DNA of 20,833 bases, taken from contig NZ_LR131147.1 in the NCBI RefSeq assembly GCF_900626285.1, positions 2,024,042-2,044,874 of the forward strand, in the 5' to 3' direction. Positions 15,864 to 20,833 of this stretch are shown in pieces. Each line of letters starts with the position of its first letter. The stretch's first letter is position 1. The translations under genes and the position numbers were made by a program. The notes under the pieces are model-generated. The model was not told the DNA's origin and did no database searches. It saw only the letters and a program-made list of their open reading frames with translations. This stretch comes from Intestinimonas massiliensis (ex Afouda et al. 2020). GTDB taxonomy: Bacteria; Bacillota; Clostridia; Oscillospirales; Oscillospiraceae.

Positions 15864-16351
15864 AGCTCCACACCCCGATCCTTGGTCTTGACCTTGACTT
15901 TCTCTTTGTGCTGCGACTTGCTCTGGGCTTTTTCCTGATCCAGCTTGTGCCGGATAGACGGCTGTTCCTTCTGCTTGACCGTCTTGGCGGAGAACTCCTT
16001 GAAGGCGGCGGTCATGACATCAACGTCCCGTCCCTTGAAGAAGACAAGATAGCTGGGCGGCTCAACGGAAACGTCCTTCTTGAGCGCAAAGTCCAGACCG
16101 TATTTACTGGCTGTTCGCTCAAAGGACTTGATGTTGCCGTCCGTCACTTCGATGTTGGAGATGGCGGCGTTCTGGCTCATCAGATGCTTGATGGACTGCT
16201 TGCCGCGATAGGTTTTTGGCTTCTGCATCTGCTTCTGCGCCTTCTCAATCTCCTGCACGAACTTGTCCAGTGCCTTTTTCAGCACCTCGGCTGAGATTTT
16301 GCCGCCCTTGATCATGATTGCAACAACTTTGGTGTTGACTTCATCCTGCAT
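15860..16351 (-). CDS. pcfB: PcfB/DUF3801 family protein
   Basis: This 163-residue cytoplasmic protein of the PcfB family is encoded just before the coupling protein in Gram-positive ICEs and plasmids. A folded N-terminal region (VVAIMIKGGKISAEVLKKAL, SQNAAISNIEVTDGNIKSFE, YLVFFKGRDVDVMTAAFKEF) is followed by a Lys/Gln-rich basic tail from about residue 125. ATG 16351 has AAAGGAGG upstream. In pCF10, PcfB-type proteins help the relaxosome dock; a similar role is likely here. It is translationally coupled to the broken virD4. Confidence 0.9.
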   Translation of the reverse strand: MQDEVNTKVVAIMIKGGKISAEVLKKALDKFVQEIEKAQKQMQKPKTYRGKQSIKHLMSQNAAISNIEVTDGNIKSFERTASKYGLDFALKKDVSVEPPSYLVFFKGRDVDVMTAAFKEFSAKTVKQKEQPSIRHKLDQEKAQSKSQHKEKVKVKTKDRGVEL

Positions 16352-16389
16352 TGCAGTGATACCTCCTTTCCTTGAAATGATTGAGGGAA

Positions 16390-16411
16390 TGCTGCCTCAG
16401 CTAAGGCGGCA
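16390..16411. repeat. 22-bp near-perfect palindrome upstream of pcfB
   Basis: The sequence TGCTGCCTCAG/CTAAGGCGGCA is self-complementary except for two G-T type pairs. It lies in the 128-base gap between the DUF6017 gene and pcfB and overlaps the stop of a tiny open frame, so an attenuator or protein-binding dyad is possible. There is no T-run, so a simple terminator is unlikely. Confidence 0.6.
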
Positions 16412-16436
16412 CAATCCGGCGACAGATGATTTTCAT
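16401..16436 (-). CDS. Possible 11-residue leader peptide
   Basis: ATG 16436 is preceded by an excellent GGAAAGGAGG ribosome site and encodes MKIICRRIVPP. The stop TAG falls at the centre of the 22-bp palindrome. The strong translation signal before so short a frame suggests a leader peptide coupled to pcfB expression. It could also be a remnant whose ribosome site survived. Confidence 0.4.
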   Translation of the reverse strand: MKIICRRIVPP

Positions 16437-16479
16437 TTACACTGTCCTCCTTTCCGAGCATTGCTCACGATGGTATTCA

Positions 16480-17376
16480 TTAAAGAGTGTCTTCGCAAAG
16501 GCTATAATCGTAGGTCTTCGGCTTCTTTGACCCTGCCGATCTGTCCTGCCCGTAGAAATCATGATTGACGAGCGCGGAGTAGTAATTGTCTATCGTCAGA
16601 GAGGCGTTATACAGAGCGGTCAACAGGTACGCCCGGATATTACGGATGTCTGACGGGTTCTTGTTCATTGCTTCCAGAACGTACTCTATGTGGCTGCTAT
16701 TCAGCTTGAGAAAGCGGGACTTAACCACTTGCTGCGGCATATCCTCGCCATTGATACGGATGGTCGGAGCGGTAGAGCAGACGGCATCCAGCATGATGTC
16801 CATGATCTCCCGGAAGCGGTCTTTATCGAACTTCGGATCCTGACAGAGAATGTTGTAGTCAAGATTCTCTTTGATAATCTCTTCATACTCGCTTCGCTCA
16901 TCCATCCTGTCCATCACATCAAGATTGATGGATTGATAGTTCTTTGAGAGAGTATTTCTTTCTTGTGTAATTACTTGGATAGTATTTCTTTGTGCGGGAT
17001 TTTCCCTATGGGGATTCTCCACGTCTGGATTCTCCACATCGGGATTTTCCCTGTGTGGATTATCCCTGTGTGGCAAACCAGCTTGCGGCATCTCATAGAT
17101 GTCGAACTCCGTGCTGACCATTCTGCCCTTATCATCTCTGCCACGGTGACGGACAAGGTAGCCGTTTTCCTCAAGCTCCTTGAGTGCCGAAAGTATGGCG
17201 TCGGGACCTTCCTTGCAGAGTGCTGCAAGACCACGGGTGGAGAACTGCCAGCCGTCGTTGAAGGACAGCATCTTTGAGAGAAGACCGACTGCTTTGAGGG
17301 AGAGGTTCTTATCTCTCAGGTGGGTATTGCCCATGACCGTGAAGTCACGGGTTTTATTGACGCGATAGACTGACAC
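16480..17376 (-). CDS. DUF6017 replication-initiator-like protein
   Basis: This 298-residue DNA-binding protein is found near the start of Tn1549-like transfer operons. The N-terminal winged-helix region reads SVYRVNKTRDFTVMGNTHLR then SLKAVGLLSKML and GLAALCKEG, as in RepA_N-type initiators. A middle linker has five-residue repeats (PHRE/PDVE then N). The C-terminal DUF6017 domain (YEEIIKENLDYN to SSHIEYVLEAM) follows. I chose GTG 17376 because family members begin SVYRVNK; an ATG at 17424 would overlap the antirepressor gene. The gap to that gene's stop is four bases. Confidence 0.82.
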   Translation of the reverse strand: MSVYRVNKTRDFTVMGNTHLRDKNLSLKAVGLLSKMLSFNDGWQFSTRGLAALCKEGPDAILSALKELEENGYLVRHRGRDDKGRMVSTEFDIYEMPQAGLPHRDNPHRENPDVENPDVENPHRENPAQRNTIQVITQERNTLSKNYQSINLDVMDRMDERSEYEEIIKENLDYNILCQDPKFDKDRFREIMDIMLDAVCSTAPTIRINGEDMPQQVVKSRFLKLNSSHIEYVLEAMNKNPSDIRNIRAYLLTALYNASLTIDNYYSALVNHDFYGQDRSAGSKKPKTYDYSLCEDTL

Positions 17377-17380
17377 ATGA

Positions 17381-18142
17381 TCACCCTGCCATTTCCGCAG
17401 ATACTTCAACGCCGCAGATTCCAAAGTAGCGGATGCGGATGACGTTCTTGCCCTTCGGGGTGAAGTAGGTCTGAGAGCCGGTATAGCGGAAGGTCACGAA
17501 ATCCCGGACGATGAAGAGTCCTTCGTTGCTCTTCTTGTTGTAGGGAAGAAGCTGACCGGAGGGAGAGCGGAACAGATACCCTTCGTTAAGCAGGAATTTG
17601 ACGAACTTGCGCTCCGGGATTTTCAGTTCCTTCGCCGTGGTGCAAATGTTGGTGCAGTCATCTGGATTGACGAAGACGTCAAAGTAATCGGCTTTCGGTC
17701 TTGCGATGCCCAGCTCCGCTTCAAGGGCATTGGCGCGATTCGTTTCCTTGAGCAAGGTCTGCGCAAGCTCTATGATGACCGCCGGTTCCTTCTGAATGCG
17801 GTCCAGCAGGGATTCCGTCATGTAGCAGCCGGTCTTGCGGATCATGGGAACAACCTCATCGAACAGCCAGTGTTCAAATCTTTCCGCCGAGGGGAGTTTG
17901 CTATGGACAATTAGCCTGTAAACATCACCCTCCGTAATGTAGGAAAGGGACTGCGTACCGCCGCTCGTAAGGGTGTCCCGTTTTAGGACACCCTTGCAAT
18001 GGTCAATAATTGCCTTGCCGGGTCTGGCATATCCCAATGCTCTTGCAACATCTGAGCCGCAGAACAGAAGTGTTTCTCCGTCGAGGATCGTCCTCACCTC
18101 ACCGAACTGTTCATTCTTGAAGACTTCGATTTTGTTATCCAT
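17381..18142 (-). CDS. Phage-type antirepressor (Bro-N and KilAC domains)
   Basis: This 253-residue DNA-binding protein has an N-terminal Bro-N domain (VRTILDGETLLFCGSDVARA, the SYITEGDVYRLI block and EHWLFDEVVPMIRKTG). A short coiled linker leads to a C-terminal KilAC/ANT domain (AKELKIPERKFVKFLLNEGY and YFTPKGKNVIRIRYFG). Such proteins counteract repressors in phages and are common near the regulatory end of Tn1549-like ICEs. ATG 18142 has AAAGGAAA upstream; the frame extension to 18319 has no start signal and overlaps the preceding gene. A likely role is control of ICE transfer genes, inferred from family and place. Confidence 0.88.
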   Translation of the reverse strand: MDNKIEVFKNEQFGEVRTILDGETLLFCGSDVARALGYARPGKAIIDHCKGVLKRDTLTSGGTQSLSYITEGDVYRLIVHSKLPSAERFEHWLFDEVVPMIRKTGCYMTESLLDRIQKEPAVIIELAQTLLKETNRANALEAELGIARPKADYFDVFVNPDDCTNICTTAKELKIPERKFVKFLLNEGYLFRSPSGQLLPYNKKSNEGLFIVRDFVTFRYTGSQTYFTPKGKNVIRIRYFGICGVEVSAEMAG

Positions 18143-18383
18143 GACAGGTTTCCTTTCCGGCATCAGATGTGCCACTTTGATTTTTGAGTGTAGAAACGGG
18201 ATTGCAGCAGTAGGGACACTCTGCAAACACGCAGGACTGATATTTCCAGTGAGGACGGTGAAAGCGGCAGCTTCGGCACTCAGGGAGAATGCCATCCGCG
18301 CCGCTGTCAAAATGCTCAAAGCCGGGTATGGTCTGCATCAGCAATTCCAGTGCTTGCAGATCACCGGCTGTCATGCGTTTCAT
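18135..18383 (-). CDS. Small Cys-rich protein, unknown function
   Basis: This is an 82-residue soluble protein with a helical N-terminus (MKRMTAGDLQALELLMQTIP) and a dense cysteine cluster (CRSCRFHRPHW, then SCVFAECPYCC), likely a zinc-binding fold. I know similar unnamed proteins from clostridial ICEs but no function. ATG 18383 has AAAGGAG upstream. It overlaps the antirepressor start by eight bases, so the pair is probably co-translated. Confidence 0.75.
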   Translation of the reverse strand: MKRMTAGDLQALELLMQTIPGFEHFDSGADGILPECRSCRFHRPHWKYQSCVFAECPYCCNPVSTLKNQSGTSDAGKETCHG

Positions 18384-18441
18384 GCTTAAAAACTCCTTTC
18401 CTTCGCCGCATCGCCAGCAAATATTCCGGCTTTTGGGCAAC

Positions 18442-18494
18442 AAAAAAAGAGGGTTTGCTTCTTACTCCAAATTGGAGAAGAAACAAACCCTCTT
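18442..18494 (-). terminator. Strong terminator after the DUF6050 gene
   Basis: On the minus strand AAGAGGGTTTG and CAAACCCTCTT pair, with further pairing inside (TTCTT, TCCAATTTGGA), and the stem runs into seven T residues. It separates DUF6050 from the downstream regulatory genes. Confidence 0.9.
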
Positions 18495-18509
18495 CGTTTA
18501 CGATGTAGT

Positions 18510-18818
18510 TCAGATGATTTCTCGGATGGTATGAATGACACCGAGCAGCAGCCCGATGAAGAAGGCAAGTCCTCCGATAAGACCGCCTATGATTAAGTTC
18601 AATGCGAAGATGCCGACTGAGCCGGAGATACCGTAGCCGCTGGGAACGAGCCAGAGGCACATCCTCCGGATGCCAAATGGCAAGCCGACGCAGATCCACA
18701 TAAGGAAGTAGTCACATACGCCGTCAGGCATATAGATCGGCTTGAGAAATGACGCGAGGCAGAACGCAAGCGCGATTGGAAGCAGAACCTCCTTCAAGAA
18801 GACTTTGATAGCACCCAC
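18510..18818 (-). CDS. DUF6050 family membrane protein
   Basis: This 102-residue membrane protein has three hydrophobic segments: residues about 8-28, 35-58 (FLMWICVGLPFGIRRMCLWL) and 66-95 (the Gly-rich NLIIGGLIGGLAFF). The LPFGIRRM and LWLVP motifs fit DUF6050, a family restricted to Tn1549-like elements with no known role. The start is GTG 18818 behind AAGGAGG. A strong hairpin sits just upstream of the ribosome site, and a terminator follows the gene, so it is a one-gene transcript. Confidence 0.82.
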   Translation of the reverse strand: MGAIKVFLKEVLLPIALAFCLASFLKPIYMPDGVCDYFLMWICVGLPFGIRRMCLWLVPSGYGISGSVGIFALNLIIGGLIGGLAFFIGLLLGVIHTIREII

Positions 18819-18832
18819 TATATCCTCCTTCT

Positions 18833-18861
18833 GCCGGAAGTGTGCAGCGGCACACTCCGGC
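18833..18861 (-). promoter_or_regulatory. Stable hairpin just before the DUF6050 ribosome site
   Basis: GCCGGA-A-GTGTGC pairs with GCACACTCCGGC: twelve base pairs with one bulged A and an AGCG loop. It ends only a few bases before AAGGAGG. It lacks a T-run, so it may protect the 5' end of the mRNA or control ribosome access. Confidence 0.55.
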
Positions 18862-18897
18862 TTGCTTGATTATTGTGAAAGTCCTTTGTTTTCGGTC

Positions 18898-18955
18898 AAA
18901 AAAAGAAGGGACTAAGCCAGAATGCCTTGGTTTTCAAGGTCTTTCTGATTTAGTC
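18898..18955 (-). terminator. Terminator over the end of the truncated recombinase
   Basis: GGACTAA-CAGAA-CCTTG segments pair across an AAAA-type loop with CAAGG-TTCTG-TTAGTCC, then CTTCTTTTTTT on the minus strand. The last codons of the truncated recombinase frame (LNQKDLENQGILA) are read from this stem, so it was originally non-coding. Confidence 0.85.
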
Positions 18956-19226
18956 CTATTATCGCACAATAATCCTTGGTGATGATGGTGCGGATCTTCC
19001 CGTTTTCCATATCCGTCATCATCTGCTGAAAGCCGGGGCGGTTGAAGCTGCCCCCGGAATAGCCATCATCCACATAAAAGCGGGGGTTGGGGAAGCGGCG
19101 CTCCCGTGCGTACCGCTCCAGGATATTCCGCTGGTTCTGGATGCTGTTGGACTCTCCGTCCGCCCCGTCATCCTGGCTAAGACGGCAGTACAGGGCGGTG
19201 ATCTCATTCTGGTTTGACTGTTTCAT
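18912..19226 (-). pseudogene. Serine recombinase, truncated to its N-terminus
   Basis: The first 85 residues are a clear resolvase domain: Ser17 in LYCRLSQDDG, SNSIQNQRNILERYARER, and YVDDGYSGGSFNRPGFQQMM up to TIITKD. Family homology stops there; the next 19 residues come from a terminator stem and the frame ends. The Arg-rich helix expected right after KD and all DNA-binding domains are missing, so it cannot recombine. ATG 19226 keeps a good AAAAGGAGG. It is distinct in sequence from the TnpX of the nested IME and marks a second, deleted element. Confidence 0.85.
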
Positions 19227-19308
19227 ACAGCCCTCCTTTTTTCTCGTCAAACCGATTCAGCGCATCGCGCCTACACAATACCCCAAAGCCTGGGCAATGT
19301 CCAGTCCT

Positions 19309-19485
19309 TTAGGCACACAGCTTTCCCTGCTGCGCGTCCAGGTTGATGAGGGTTTTCAGCTTGTCCTCCGGGGTGGCGCTGCCTTGCTGCGGGAACACAG
19401 ACACCACACGGATAAGCCGCCCATGGGAGCGCTAAAGGCGTTCCGCTTTTACCTGTTGAACATCATCTTTCGCTTCTTCTGACAT
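19309..19485 (-). pseudogene. Short frame interrupted by an in-frame TAG
   Basis: ATG 19485, behind GGAGG, encodes MSEEAKDDVQQVKAERL, then TAG, and the same frame continues for 40 codons (RSHGRLIRVVSVF, later ATPEDKLKTLINLDAQQG) to TAA. The part after the TAG looks protein-like, so this is probably one small gene broken by a nonsense change. I do not recognise a family. It lies between the mobC-like genes and the truncated recombinase, in line with general decay here. Confidence 0.45.
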
Positions 19486-19658
19486 TTTCGTTTCCTCCAT
19501 CTCTGGTCGGGAAGGTTCGGCAACTTTGCCAAACCTTGCTGGGCAGCGCTTTTGGTGATTTCATCAAAAGCGGTCTCCCGGCTCTGTGGTATATTCCGCT
19601 CCTCCCGCGGATCGCCTTTGACACTATTGTCAAAGGCGATTTTCTGCTCCTGTGACAT
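19449..19658 (-). CDS. Doubtful 69-residue frame over three palindromes
   Basis: ATG 19658 (weak AGGAG) opens a hydrophilic frame with AFDNSVKGD, AFDEITKSA and AKLPNLPD, each encoded by one of three palindromes, and a basic end. The peptide probably follows from the hairpin sequences rather than from selection on protein. It overlaps the start of the next frame by 37 bases. Confidence 0.25.
   Translation of the reverse strand: MSQEQKIAFDNSVKGDPREERNIPQSRETAFDEITKSAAQQGLAKLPNLPDQRWRKRKCQKKRKMMFNR
19512..19537. repeat. Palindrome P1 (GGCAA family)
   Basis: 26 bp, AAGGTTCGGCAAC and its near-complement TTTGCCAAACCTT. It shares the core TTCGGCAACYTTGCC with palindromes at 20671 and 20804, but has different outer arms. 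Confidence 0.8.
19547..19572. repeat. Palindrome P2
   Basis: 26 bp: CGCTTTTGGTGA pairs with TCATCAAAAGCG (one G-T pair) around TT. It lies ten bases from P1 and has the same size and design, with a different core. Confidence 0.8.
19611..19640. repeat. Palindrome P3 (TTTGACA family)
   Basis: 30 bp with perfect 13-base arms, ATCGCCTTTGACA and TGTCAAAGGCGAT, around CTAT. It matches 26 of 30 positions of the palindrome at 20752-20781; four differences are two compensated base pairs. Confidence 0.9.
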
Positions 19659-19773
19659 AAAAGTGACGCTCCTGACGATTCGGCTGAAAGCGCCCAGTTT
19701 CTCTCTGGGGCCATACCTATCCCCCCCTCTGGGCCTGCGAGGCCACACGGGGCCTCCTGTGGCCTTACAGAGG

Positions 19774-20118
19774 CTATTGCTGGGTGGAGAGAAGGAAGCA
19801 CTCCTCACAGAGCTTGTCCGCCAGAAACTCCAGCTGCGCGATCTGCTCCGGGGCAAGTTCTCTGGCCGTTGGGCAGCGGGCGATCTGCCGGATGTTGGAG
19901 TAGATATGGTTCACGGCGGGATGCGGGTCCAGCTTCTGCCTGGGCATTCGGGCGTGGATCGTGGCCTCCTTGATCAGCTTACGGAAATAAGTTGTGACTG
20001 GCAGTCTGGTGATGGCCAGATAGCGGCACAGCCGCTGGTACTGCTCCTCTGTCATGCGGACGGACAGAGAACAGCTGTTGTCCCGCATAGGTGGGCGTGG
20101 CTTGTGTTTATGCCGCAT
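19774..20118 (-). CDS. MobC-like relaxosome protein, second of two
   Basis: This 114-residue basic protein has an N-terminal ribbon-helix-helix pattern (SCSLSVRMTEEQYQRLCRYL, VTTYFRKLIKEA) and the MobC-type C-terminal part (AVNHIYSNIRQIAR, QIAQLEFLADKL). MobC proteins bind oriT and help the relaxase open the DNA. ATG 20118 overlaps the end of the first mobC-like gene by 11 bases; the ribosome site (GGGG) is modest. A relaxase gene should follow, but only palindromes and broken short frames do, so the system is incomplete here. Confidence 0.8.
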   Translation of the reverse strand: MRHKHKPRPPMRDNSCSLSVRMTEEQYQRLCRYLAITRLPVTTYFRKLIKEATIHARMPRQKLDPHPAVNHIYSNIRQIARCPTARELAPEQIAQLEFLADKLCEECFLLSTQQ

Positions 20119-20437
20119 AGGGGTACCCCAGCTTTCTCACCTGCCGGAATTGCTCCACCACCTGGGCCAGCCGCTGGACGGAAAAGCCCAACTGCTGGGC
20201 GGTGCCGCAGCCGCTGTTGAATACCCTGGCCACGGCGTTGATGTCCCGGCCAGCCTCATCCGCAAAGGCGATGGCCGCTCTCGTCTCCTCCTCCCGATAG
20301 AGCATGGGGCGGTTTCGCTCCAGCTCTCTCATCAGCCAGGCGTTGGCGGATAACCCGGCAGCCCTGCTTTTCTCTTTCAGCTGGTCGTATTCCTCCTGGC
20401 TCATCCGGATGCAGGTACGGTGTGTTTGTGCGTTCAT
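20108..20437 (-). CDS. MobC-like relaxosome protein, first of two
   Basis: This 109-residue protein has an N-terminal ribbon-helix-helix (THRTCIRMSQEEYDQLKEKS, GLSANAWLMRELER) and a C-terminal MobC pattern (DINAVARVFNSGCGTAQQLG, RLAQVVEQFRQV). It should bind an origin of transfer with its partner encoded next. ATG 20437 has GAGGAGG upstream. Codons are strongly GC-rich compared with the IME cargo and the ICE genes. A hairpin and promoter-like box lie upstream. Confidence 0.8.
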   Translation of the reverse strand: MNAQTHRTCIRMSQEEYDQLKEKSRAAGLSANAWLMRELERNRPMLYREEETRAAIAFADEAGRDINAVARVFNSGCGTAQQLGFSVQRLAQVVEQFRQVRKLGYPYAA

Positions 20438-20502
20438 GCAGCTCCTCCTCTCGGAAGACGGCTCCAGGGCCATCCCCGGTTCTCGCACCCATCCTAACAG
20501 AT

Positions 20503-20527
20503 AATGCGGACAGTCTGTGTCCGCATT
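20503..20527. repeat. Perfect hairpin upstream of the mobC pair
   Basis: AATGCGGACA and TGTCCGCATT are perfect ten-base arms around a five-base loop (GTCTG). No T-run follows on the minus strand. It lies 66 bases before the first mobC-like gene, so an oriT arm or relaxosome binding site is possible. Confidence 0.6.
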
Positions 20528-20554
20528 AAAAAAGAAAAATGGGGGTCTCATGAT

Positions 20555-20617
20555 GCACCCTGCCCTGGATTTCTTGACCTCCAGGGTGCTAACATGGACA
20601 CCCTTGTACGGATTATA
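20555..20617 (-). promoter_or_regulatory. Possible promoter and inverted repeat before the mobC pair
   Basis: A minus-strand TATAAT (20617-20612) is a consensus -10 box, with no convincing -35 box. Downstream of it is an inverted repeat GCACCCTG/CAGGGTGC (20555-20562, 20582-20589). Together these could be a promoter with an operator, or part of an oriT of the decayed element. Confidence 0.4.
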
Positions 20618-20670
20618 ATGTACCCAATCATGTAGACAGTTTATTGAAAAAACGACACCCTGATGCAGGT

Positions 20671-20708
20671 GAAAATCGGGTCCGGCAAGGTTGCCGAACC
20701 CGATTTTC
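20671..20708. repeat. Palindrome P4 (GGCAA family)
   Basis: 38 bp; outer arms GAAAATCGGGT and ACCCGATTTTC pair perfectly, and the inner CGGCAA/TTGCCG core is shared with P1 and P6. A single C/A mismatch breaks the stem apart from the centre. Confidence 0.88.
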
Positions 20709-20750
20709 AGCGCAATGGACTGCCGCCGGAATTGCCAAATGTTCCAATGA

Positions 20751-20782
20751 GATCGGGTTTGACAATTTTGTCAAACCCGATC
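20751..20782. repeat. Palindrome P5 (TTTGACA family)
   Basis: 32 bp; GATCGGGTTTGACA pairs perfectly with TGTCAAACCCGATC around ATTT. It is the partner of P3: GG/CC pairs in this copy replace CC/GG pairs at the same stem positions. Confidence 0.9.
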
Positions 20783-20803
20783 TTGCGTGGAAAATCTTCC
20801 GAA

Positions 20804-20831
20804 AACTTTTCGGCAACCTTGCCGAAAAGTT
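20804..20831. repeat. Palindrome P6 (GGCAA family)
   Basis: 28 bp; AACTTTTCGGCAA pairs with TTGCCGAAAAGTT around CC. The core matches P1 and P4 while the outer arm differs. It reaches nearly to the window edge, so more copies may lie beyond. Confidence 0.88.
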
Positions 20832-20833
20832 CC

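Noticed and set aside
18912..19226. Truncated serine recombinase as a functional small recombinase or excisionase
   Set aside because: It lacks the remainder of the catalytic domain after TIITKD and any DNA-binding part, and its tail is read from a terminator stem.
20503..20527. Hairpin before the mobC pair as a terminator
   Set aside because: On the minus strand no T-run follows the stem; the A-run seen on the plus strand would precede the stem for minus-strand transcription.
19512..20831. The repeated palindromes as a CRISPR array
   Set aside because: There are only six copies in two clusters with unequal sequences and spacing, and no regular spacers or cas genes.

Overview
The window is a mosaic of mobile DNA, most likely from a gut Clostridia (Oscillospiraceae/Lachnospiraceae-type Firmicute). 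This is inferred from the protein families (Maff2, PrgI, PcfB, DUF6017, DUF6050, XF1762, Tn4451-type TnpX/V/W) and from strong AGGAGG-type ribosome binding sites. Every gene I can support lies on the minus strand, so transcription runs from high to low coordinates. There are no tRNA, rRNA or CRISPR features.

Backbone (about 18.8 kb down to 1): the conjugation core of a Tn1549/CTn-type integrative conjugative element (ICE). In transcription order it holds DUF6050, a small Cys-rich protein, a KilAC antirepressor, a DUF6017 replication-initiator-like protein, pcfB, virD4 (coupling protein), a terminator, two tandem maff2 genes, virB6/trbL, an MT-A70 methyltransferase, an XF1762-family protein, prgI and virB4. 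A further gene probably runs off the left edge.

Nested element (6325-14909, 8585 bp): the virD4 gene is split between its Walker A and Walker B halves by a complete Tn4451-like integrative mobilizable element (IME). In transcription order this carries tnpX (large serine recombinase), tnpV, traX, an unknown membrane protein, DUF3847, a MobQ-type relaxase, a small Cys protein, a Toprim/RecA-like primase-helicase and tnpW. A MOBQ-type oriT lies between traX and the membrane-protein gene. The ends share only a GG dinucleotide, and removing one element length restores a 589-codon virD4 frame exactly. Joining the two ends in a circle would create a TTGACT-17 nt-TATGCT promoter pointing at tnpX, as known for Tn4451. 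In the integrated state tnpX is instead in frame with the virD4 N-terminal half, giving one 976-codon open frame. The IME thus disables the coupling protein of its host ICE until it excises.

Right end (about 18.9-20.83 kb): a GC-rich, decayed second mobilizable element. It has two tandem MobC/ribbon-helix-helix genes without a relaxase, short damaged frames and a serine recombinase truncated after 85 residues. Six long palindromes flank the mobC pair. They fall into sequence families that differ by compensatory base-pair changes, which suggests a selected hairpin or cruciform.
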